NCBI GenBank assembly: GCA_002707085.1
Contig: PALY01000100.1
Coordinates: forward strand, 1 to 5,010
Origin: Deltaproteobacteria bacterium
GTDB lineage: Bacteria; Myxococcota_A; UBA796
Reading direction: 5' to 3'
DNA length: 5,010 nt
In this document: positions 1 to 5,010 of the stretch, in pieces
How the letters are laid out: each line of letters begins with the position of its first letter
Position numbering within the stretch: position 1 is the first letter of the stretch
Notes under the pieces: generated by a model
The model's input: only the letters and a program-made list of their open reading frames with translations
What the model was told of the DNA's origin: nothing
Databases searched by the model: none
Made by a program: the position numbers and the translations under genes

Positions 1-647
<647 letters not shown>

Positions 648-651
<4 letters not shown>

Positions 652-1379
652 TCACGGATTCGTTCTCGGAGAATCCGCGCCATAAAGATGGGGTTTCCCA
701 AGAGGTAGCGTTTCCACATTTGGGATGGGTTGTGACTCAGTCGTGCAACCCATTCAGCTCGGTTCGTTAGCCAGCTTGGTCCTCGTTGTTCGACACCTGC
801 CAGGCAATCTGCTGTAGCGCCCAAGCACCACACAACAGGGACTTTCAATTTGTGTCGGCGTTCGTGTACCCACCGTTCTTGTTCAGGTGAACCCATACCG
901 ACCAAGAGAATGTCTGGCCCATATTCATTGATGCGGTCAATGGATGCCAGGTCTTTGGGGCCTTGACGCTCGTGAAAGCCGTGGTCTGTTTGTATGGACA
1001 ATTCAGGGTGCTTTTGGCGCAATGCGGCTGCGGCTTTTTCGGAAACTCCAGGTTCACCACCAATCCAGTACAATTTCCATCTGCCTTCAGCGTATGCCGC
1101 CAAATCCCAGATCCAATCTGCACCCGTCATGCGGCCAGGAAGTGAGCGTCCCAGTATTTTCGCGCCCAGCCGAACACCATTTCCATCACAATAGACCAAG
1201 TTTGCTGTGGTCAAAAAGTCTTTCAGTACGACATGTTTTGCCACCTGATTCAACACGTGTGCATTGACATACCCAATGGTCGCTGGAACCCCTGTCTTGT
1301 GGAGTGCTTCAACCGATGGAATCAGCTCCTGCGGCTCCACGGGGTCGATGTCCACGCCAAGTACGCGAACTCGGGTCAC
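648..1379 (-). CDS. WecG/TagA/CpsF-family glycosyltransferase
   Basis: This 243-residue protein has the usual length and motif order of the family that includes WecG (UDP-ManNAcA transferase of enterobacterial common antigen) and TagA (ManNAc transferase of wall teichoic acid). Visible motifs are VNAH at 38-41, CDGNGV at 64-69, GRMTGADW at 82-89, LYWIGGEPG at 103-111, [15 protein letters not shown] at 156-170 and LGATAD at 186-191. The C-terminal part (about 198-240) is rich in Arg, Trp and Pro, as in the membrane-associating tail of TagA-type enzymes. Asp65 falls where TagA has its proposed catalytic Asp. The predicted role is transfer of a sugar, perhaps an N-acetylmannosamine type, from a nucleotide donor to a polyprenyl-pyrophosphate-linked acceptor at the inner face of the cytoplasmic membrane. 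The donor sugar is not predictable here. The start is GTG at 1379-1377, overlapping the TGA of the upstream lipoprotein gene, with a purine-rich GGGGCAGG about 9 nt upstream. The stop (TAA, 650-648) overlaps that of the convergent gene. Family assignment is firm; the specific reaction is not. Confidence 0.93.
1376..1379 (-). promoter_or_regulatory. GTGA stop/start overlap (lipoprotein to glycosyltransferase)
   Basis: Read on the minus strand, the four bases are GTGA: GTG starts the glycosyltransferase and TGA ends the lipoprotein gene. Such overlaps usually mean that the two genes share one mRNA and that translation of the second depends on ribosomes finishing the first. This is the strongest argument that the stalked lipoprotein belongs to the polysaccharide operon. 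Confidence 0.75.
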
Positions 1380-2731
1380 AGTGAAAAGCCTGCCCCATAC
1401 AGTGTGTAGGTTCCGCTAATGCGTGCTTCACTGTTGTTGTGGGCCATGTGGCTTCTGGATTCATTGACCAGTGAAACGAAAATGTTGACTTGGCGCGCGG
1501 ATGGCCAGGATGTCCAAACACTGGATGGGACGGTGAAAGAGCCATCATCGGTCACGATGCATGCAACCACTTGGTCGTACCCGTCCGCCGCTGCGTTGAC
1601 CATCCCCATTTCGATTTGAATGAAATCCGACCCGCCCGGTATCCACGCGAAGTTTTGTCCACGATTGATGGTGGGTGGGATCGACCCACCAATATTGGGA
1701 GTGGCCAGCCTGAATGTATTGGGGGTCTCTACGAAGTTTTCCACATCGCCATTAAAGGAGCCTTCTCCTGAAAAAGAGTCGAGACGGTAGAAATGGTTGT
1801 TGATGAAGTCGCTTCCAGAAAGCTCTTCATTTATAAAACCGAGTGAATCTTCGACATAGGTGAGAACGGTGCCACGTGAAGCCTCGTTGCTCAGTGTCAG
1901 CGAACGTTCATCCAGGTCGTAAATTGTGAGATCGGGACCTGAATACTCAAACGTACTTGTATCTTGGCAAGTGTCCATAGTGGGCGTGAATAGGTTCCAC
2001 CAGTGGGCATCGACCGGATGGATGAAGGTGACGAATCCTCCTCCCCACCCAGCAGGTGTGGAACCCCAGTAGCTGCCTTGTGGCTCGACCCATTGATAGT
2101 AGCCTATGGCTCCTGCCATACCTGTGCCGTCCTCCCAGAAATGGAAGCCGTTCTCAACCTCTCCTCGACTGCCGTCAGGATTGGTGACGGTGACGGTTGC
2201 CCAACCTTCTCCCCCAAAGTCGTCCGTACTGATTCGGAGGCTGGTGGGTGTGTTGGACAAAATATCGATGAACTCACCCGCTATCTTTACGGTCGCTGCT
2301 GAATCGAAGGGGCCGCCTTCGATCACCACTTCGGTACCACCGATATTGGAACCATGTTGTGGATCAATGCTGCTGATCAGTATCGAATCATCCGCATCCG
2401 CATCCGCATCCGCGTCCGCATCCGCATCTGCGTCCGCATCCGCATCTGCATCTGCGTCCGCATCGGAGTCTGCATCGGAATCTGCATCCGCATCGGAGTC
2501 TGCATCCGCGTCCGCGTCGGCATCGGCGTCGGAATCCGCATCTGCATCGGCGTCTGCGTCGGAATCCGCATCTGCATCCGCATCCGATTCAGAGGCTCCA
2601 CCGGACCAGCCATCATTGACAGGTGCGAGGTCTCCAGTATCGGCCAGCTTTTCCAGGCCGAACCCACATCCATTCAACAAAACAGCGCACAGTGCGAGCC
2701 AGGGTGGCGATAAAGAATCTTGGAGCTTCAT
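1376..2731 (-). CDS. Stalked lipoprotein with IPT/TIG-like domain and unknown C-terminal domain
   Basis: This 451-residue protein starts at ATG (2731-2729). Residues 1-22 look like a lipoprotein signal: Lys2, a hydrophobic stretch from Trp11 to Leu19, then LNGC with Cys22 as the lipidated residue. The n-region is short on positive charge and the lipobox has Asn at -2, so the signal is plausible rather than perfect. A short linker (23-49) leads to an Asp/Ala/Ser stalk (50-115). Residues about 117-199 resemble an IPT/TIG immunoglobulin-like fold, with [19 protein letters not shown] near the start and [11 protein letters not shown] followed by GFHFW at the end. Residues 200-451 are rich in Trp, Tyr, Gly, Asn and Ser. 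They contain two Cys (in DTCQDT and [12 protein letters not shown]) and look beta-rich and extracytoplasmic; I do not recognise this region. No catalytic motif is evident. No clear Shine-Dalgarno sequence precedes the ATG. The gene follows the flippase gene by 91 nt and is coupled to the glycosyltransferase gene, so a role in binding, exporting or anchoring the polysaccharide is an inference from context only. Confidence 0.85.
   Translation of the reverse strand: MKLQDSLSPPWLALCAVLLNGCGFGLEKLADTGDLAPVNDGWSGGASESDADADADSDADADADADSDADADADADADSDADADSDADSDADADADADADADADADADADADADDSILISSIDPQHGSNIGGTEVVIEGGPFDSAATVKIAGEFIDILSNTPTSLRISTDDFGGEGWATVTVTNPDGSRGEVENGFHFWEDGTGMAGAIGYYQWVEPQGSYWGSTPAGWGGGFVTFIHPVDAHWWNLFTPTMDTCQDTSTFEYSGPDLTIYDLDERSLTLSNEASRGTVLTYVEDSLGFINEELSGSDFINNHFYRLDSFSGEGSFNGDVENFVETPNTFRLATPNIGGSIPPTINRGQNFAWIPGGSDFIQIEMGMVNAAADGYDQVVACIVTDDGSFTVPSSVWTSWPSARQVNIFVSLVNESRSHMAHNNSEARISGTYTLYGAGFSL
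2387..2584 (-). repeat. In-frame tract encoding a 66-residue Asp/Ala/Ser stalk
   Basis: On the minus strand this is a run of GAY-GCN pairs, with five Ala codons replaced by TCC (Ser) at 2561-2563, 2531-2533, 2495-2497, 2477-2479 and 2465-2467. The units are more mixed than in the left-hand tract, except at the 3' end of the tract (2387-2413), where GCG-GAT units are uniform. Every second residue is Asp, giving a polyanionic, probably extended stalk between the lipidated Cys and the TIG-like domain. Other frames through the repeat are also open and read as Ser-Ala or Arg-Ile repeats on the plus strand; these are artefacts of the 6-nt periodicity. Confidence 0.95.
2666..2731 (-). other. Predicted lipoprotein signal peptide with lipobox
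   Basis: Residues 1-22 of the stalked lipoprotein comprise Lys2, a hydrophobic core ending in AVLL, and LNGC with the Cys codon at 2668-2666. Leu at -3, Gly at -1 and Cys at +1 fit signal peptidase II recognition; Asn at -2 is less usual. The residues after Cys are Gly-Phe-Gly, with no Asp at +2, so the E. coli inner-membrane retention rule would predict outer-membrane sorting. That rule may not hold in this organism. Confidence 0.65.
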
Positions 2732-2822
2732 ATTCGTTAAAGTAGACGCAGCAGAGGCGACCTACAAGTCTCTTTGTCTGCAAGAGTCCTGATCTTGCTT
2801 TGCTCTGACATGCTGTACAGCT
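2732..2822. other. 91-nt gap between flippase and lipoprotein genes
   Basis: This is the only real intergenic space in the window. It contains a 10-bp palindrome, GCTGTACAGC (2812-2821), directly after the flippase stop codon. It also contains a 6-bp stem with a 7-nt loop (GCAAGA/TCTTGC, 2780-2798). On the minus strand neither is followed by a T-run, so there is no convincing intrinsic terminator and read-through from the flippase gene is likely. A weak minus-strand promoter-like pair is discussed among the rejected items. No small ORF or RNA gene is evident. Confidence 0.6.
2780..2798. repeat. Short hairpin, 6-bp stem and 7-nt loop
   Basis: GCAAGA (2780-2785) pairs perfectly with TCTTGC (2793-2798) around GTCCTGA. 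On the plus strand it is followed by only three Ts and no plus-strand gene ends there. On the minus strand the sequence that follows is purine-rich. It may be a small mRNA structure in the gap, but a stem this short can occur by chance. Confidence 0.3.
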
Positions 2823-4307
2823 TCAAGGAGTGCGTTCACTCCAGATAATCCGACCCGACAAAGCCAGGACCGTGCAGCATGCGATGGTGCCATACCACAG
2901 CGAGGGATCTTCAATCGATGATGGGACACCCATCACAACTTCCCAAAATCCTGCAATGAAGATGGATAGGACCACAATCCCAATATTTGGCATCCATCGC
3001 TTGATGAGGTTTTCGGGAAGTACCGGAACCAGGCAGATCACGTAGATAAACGACATCAAGGACAGGTTGATGGTTGTGCTGAGTGCCAGTCCGTGGAGTC
3101 CCATGGGGCCTACCAGCAGTTGGTTCATCGAGAAGTTCATTGCTACGGATGCGACACCAACGGCCAATATGAGTCCCAAATTTCGTTCGACCACATGGGC
3201 CCGAACCGCAAGGATCCCGAGCAGTGTGGGCAAGATTCCGGGGATGTACCACCCAAGTACAGATGCTGTGTTCCATGTGTCGCCTTGATCGAAAGCACCG
3301 CGTTCAAACATGAGTCCGATAAGGACCTCTCTACCGATGAACATGCCCGCGAGCATCGGGGCGCAGATGGCGATCGTCCATCGCAGGCTTTGGTCCATAT
3401 TGCGACGGGCTTGACCCCTTTCCCCTTTGGCAATCAAGTTGGACCAGGTTGCAAATCCAACCATGACCAATGTGCTGTGCAACAAGGTGGTTGGGATAAT
3501 TCGGGCTCTGTCCGCAAACTCCAAGGTTGCCACACTCCCTGAAGACAAGAGAGCCGCAAACCCTTTGTCTACGACCAGGTTGAAGGCCATCAACACTTCG
3601 CCGCCAAAAATAGGCACCAGGTCTTTTCCCACCCGTTTAATGGTCGGATCCAACTTGATGCTGGGGCTAATGCCCACGCCAGCTTGTATCAGTAGAGATC
3701 CCCACCATAATGCTTGGACCAGTTCTCCGATCACCAGGCCCCAGGGGAGGGCGTGTGCCCCAATCGGTTGGAGGAGGATCCACGTAGAGAGCAACACCAC
3801 GGCACCCCGGATCATGGGGGTAAACGCTACATGTTTGAACTGGCCATCCACCACGACAGCTGCCCGAAGGACGGCCGATGTTGCGGTGAGGACCATGAAG
3901 GGAAGAAGTTCCCATAAGAACGTGGCAGCCAACTCTCGGGTTTGTTCATCAAAGTCGGTGTAGTTGGAAAGAACCCATGGACCCGCCGAGCAGATGATGG
4001 CACCCAGCAGCAAGGCGGTAATACCGGTCCAAAAAAGAAGTCCTCCAATCAGTGTAGGGAGCCGATCCGGTGCTTCCTTGCGAATGATCGCCATGGCTGG
4101 CGTAACGGCTGTGGCCACGGCTGAACTTGCCAGCACAAGAGCAAAGGTGGGAAAGGCCAGGGCCCAATACCAGGCATCAGTGACGAGGTCTACGCCAAAC
4201 CAAAGTGCGACGGCTACGGGTATTAGAAAGGCTACACCACGACTGACAATCGCAATGGGTACCAACGTGAGCGAAGTTCGGCCCACCTGCTGTACAGGTG
4301 TATTCAA
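2823..4307 (-). CDS. MurJ/MviN-family lipid-linked sugar flippase (divergent)
   Basis: This 494-residue, very hydrophobic protein has about 12-14 likely membrane segments and the size expected for MurJ/MviN (MOP superfamily), whose founding members flip lipid II across the cytoplasmic membrane. Family marks are VSRGVAF at 21-27, TDAWYWALAFP at 43-53, a central VDKGFAALLSSGSVATLEFADR (246-267), FERGAFDQGDT at 334-344 and GLHGLALSTTIN at 403-414. Aligned by eye to E. coli MurJ, Arg23, Asp44 and Arg267 correspond to Arg18, Asp39 and Arg270. The positions of MurJ Arg24 and Arg52 appear to be hydrophobic or small here. With the neighbouring sugar transferase, this suggests a paralogue that flips a polysaccharide precursor in place of a Wzx protein rather than the housekeeping lipid II flippase; this is inference. 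The start is TTG at 4307-4305, overlapping the upstream TGA. No close Shine-Dalgarno sequence is seen (AAAGG lies about 12 nt away), consistent with coupling. GTG at 4286-4284 is an alternative start. Confidence 0.88.
   Translation of the reverse strand: MNTPVQQVGRTSLTLVPIAIVSRGVAFLIPVAVALWFGVDLVTDAWYWALAFPTFALVLASSAVATAVTPAMAIIRKEAPDRLPTLIGGLLFWTGITALLLGAIICSAGPWVLSNYTDFDEQTRELAATFLWELLPFMVLTATSAVLRAAVVVDGQFKHVAFTPMIRGAVVLLSTWILLQPIGAHALPWGLVIGELVQALWWGSLLIQAGVGISPSIKLDPTIKRVGKDLVPIFGGEVLMAFNLVVDKGFAALLSSGSVATLEFADRARIIPTTLLHSTLVMVGFATWSNLIAKGERGQARRNMDQSLRWTIAICAPMLAGMFIGREVLIGLMFERGAFDQGDTWNTASVLGWYIPGILPTLLGILAVRAHVVERNLGLILAVGVASVAMNFSMNQLLVGPMGLHGLALSTTINLSLMSFIYVICLVPVLPENLIKRWMPNIGIVVLSIFIAGFWEVVMGVPSSIEDPSLWYGTIACCTVLALSGRIIWSERTP
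4284..4300. repeat. Inverted repeat just inside the flippase start
   Basis: CACCTG (4284-4289) and CAGGTG (4295-4300) form a perfect 6-bp stem with a 5-nt loop, beginning a few bases after the TTG start of the flippase gene. In the mRNA it could hamper independent initiation and make expression depend on ribosomes arriving from the upstream gene. Short stems like this also occur by chance. Confidence 0.35.
4304..4307 (-). promoter_or_regulatory. TTGA stop/start overlap (sugar transferase to flippase)
   Basis: On the minus strand TTGA combines the TTG start of the flippase gene with the TGA stop of the sugar transferase gene. It indicates co-transcription and probable translational coupling. 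TTG is a weak start, so the flippase may be made at a low, dependent level. Confidence 0.65.
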
Positions 4308-5010
4308 TGTGCGCCGCGGCCTTTGAGTACAGCGGGAATGGTGCGGATCAACAGAACCATGTCCAGCCAGAAACTCCAGTTTTGGATGTAGTCGATATCC
4401 AACCGCACCATGTCTTCCGTCTCCATTCGGGAACGTCCAGATACTTGCCAGGTGCCAGTAATTCCAGGTTTGACCTTTGAGCGTTGAGTGAACCAGTACT
4501 TCAATTCCTCGTTCGTCTCGATCCCATCAATGTCATTGATTGGAAGCGGGCGTGGACCCACCAAGTTCATGTCGCCTTTGAGGACATTCAAAAGCTGGGG
4601 AATTTCATCGATGGACCAGCGTCGGAGGACCCGCCCTATGGGTGTGATTCGTGGGTCATTTTTCATCTTGAAAAGTACACCGTCAGCTTCGTTCTGTTCG
4701 TGAAGTTCAGCTCTCAGTGTTTCTGCGCTTACCACCATGGAACGGAATTTGTACATGGCAAATTTTCGCCCGCCCCGCCCTGACCGCTCTTGGGTGAACA
4801 GTGCGGGACCCCCATCGGTAATTCGTATCAGCAACCCGATTGCAATCATCCAGGGGAGAAGAATCAAGCCGCCGGTAATCACCAGGATCAGATCCACCAC
4901 ACGCTTCATCTGCTCTGCCCGCGTCGGGTAGGCGAGTGTCGTGAGATCTACCAGCTGCAGGTCGCCCAACGTAGTGAGTGCCAAGCGTGGATTGGCGATT
5001 CCCCAGTTTG
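4304..5010 (-). CDS. Polyisoprenyl-phosphate sugar-1-phosphate transferase, C-terminal part (5' partial)
   Basis: This is a bacterial sugar transferase domain of the WbaP/WcaJ/CpsE type, which transfers a sugar-1-phosphate from a nucleotide sugar to undecaprenyl phosphate and so starts capsule, O-antigen or exopolysaccharide repeat-unit synthesis. Visible in order are KRVVDLILV and a hydrophobic stretch with a central Pro (LLPWM), as in the re-entrant membrane helix; GPALFTQERSGRGGRKFAMYKFRSM; FKMKNDPRITPIGRVLRR; the catalytic Asp-Glu pair in SIDEIPQLLN (codons 4609-4604); GDMNLVGPRPLP; KPGITGTWQVSGRS; and the YIQNWSFWLDMVLLIRTIPAVLKGRGA terminus. All key segments of the catalytic domain are present. 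The frame remains open to the right edge beyond the TTG at 4984-4982. Sequence before KRVVDL (LVDLTTLAYPTRAEQ) resembles the junction of full-length WbaP-like proteins, so I expect an N-terminal membrane and nucleotide-binding-like region outside the window. The sugar, often Glc or Gal, cannot be determined. Confidence 0.92.
   Translation of the reverse strand, partial: NWGIANPRLALTTLGDLQLVDLTTLAYPTRAEQMKRVVDLILVITGGLILLPWMIAIGLLIRITDGGPALFTQERSGRGGRKFAMYKFRSMVVSAETLRAELHEQNEADGVLFKMKNDPRITPIGRVLRRWSIDEIPQLLNVLKGDMNLVGPRPLPINDIDGIETNEELKYWFTQRSKVKPGITGTWQVSGRSRMETEDMVRLDIDYIQNWSFWLDMVLLIRTIPAVLKGRGAH

Noticed and set aside
944..1267. Plus-strand reading frame opposite the glycosyltransferase gene.
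   Set aside because: It shows no recognisable motif and lies fully within a minus-strand gene with strong family motifs.
2377..2673. Minus-strand frame with Arg-Met-Gln repeats overlapping the stalk.
   Set aside because: It is an out-of-frame reading of the hexamer tract in the lipoprotein gene, kept open by the repeat period.
2739..2767. Minus-strand promoter-like pair TTGTAG, 17 nt, TACTTT upstream of the lipoprotein gene.
   Set aside because: Each hexamer matches only three of six consensus positions, and transcription would start almost on the ATG, implying a leaderless mRNA. Too weak to annotate.
2780..2798. Hairpin as an intrinsic terminator for the flippase transcript.
   Set aside because: The stem is six base pairs and the minus-strand sequence that follows is purine-rich with no T-run.
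4304..4984. TTG at 4984 as the true start of the sugar transferase gene.
   Set aside because: The frame remains open to the right edge and the residues before the catalytic domain look like the interior of a longer WbaP-type protein.

Overview
The window looks like part of a surface-polysaccharide locus from a Gram-negative bacterium. Two genes carry very long Asp-Ala(-Ser) spacer tracts. One of them has a lipoprotein-type signal peptide, and its tract is followed by an IPT/TIG-like fold. From general knowledge, this architecture (lipobox, then an Asp/Ala/Ser stalk, then a secreted domain) is common in Myxococcota, Bradymonadales and related former Deltaproteobacteria. That placement is an inference; nothing in the window, such as an rRNA gene, confirms it.

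Layout: four genes lie on the minus strand and read right to left. (1) The C-terminal part of a polyisoprenyl-phosphate sugar-1-phosphate transferase (4304-5010) runs off the right edge. (2) A MurJ/MviN-type lipid-linked sugar flippase (2823-4307) overlaps it by 4 nt (TTGA). (3) After a 91-nt gap comes a predicted lipoprotein (1376-2731) with a 66-residue Asp/Ala/Ser stalk, one TIG-like domain and a roughly 250-residue C-terminal region that I do not recognise. (4) A WecG/TagA/CpsF-family glycosyltransferase (648-1379) overlaps the lipoprotein gene by 4 nt (GTGA). On the plus strand, the 3' part of a fifth gene (1-651) enters from the left edge. It encodes an Asp-Ala stalk followed by an intradiol-dioxygenase-like domain, and it converges on the glycosyltransferase gene with overlapping stop codons.

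How they may work together: the initiating transferase would load the first sugar phosphate onto undecaprenyl phosphate. The WecG-type enzyme would add a further sugar on the cytoplasmic face, and the MviN-type protein would flip the lipid-linked product. The stalked lipoprotein is so tightly embedded in this set that it may be a surface or periplasmic partner of the polysaccharide. The stalked dioxygenase-like protein lies on the opposite strand and need not belong to the pathway.

The most unusual feature is the pair of Asp-Ala tracts in opposite orientation about 2.3 kb apart. They share a 25-nt perfect inverted match in the same codon phase, so inversion between them would exchange the secreted domains of two proteins without breaking either reading frame. 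There is no RNA gene, CRISPR array, insertion sequence or gene-free stretch over 300 bases.
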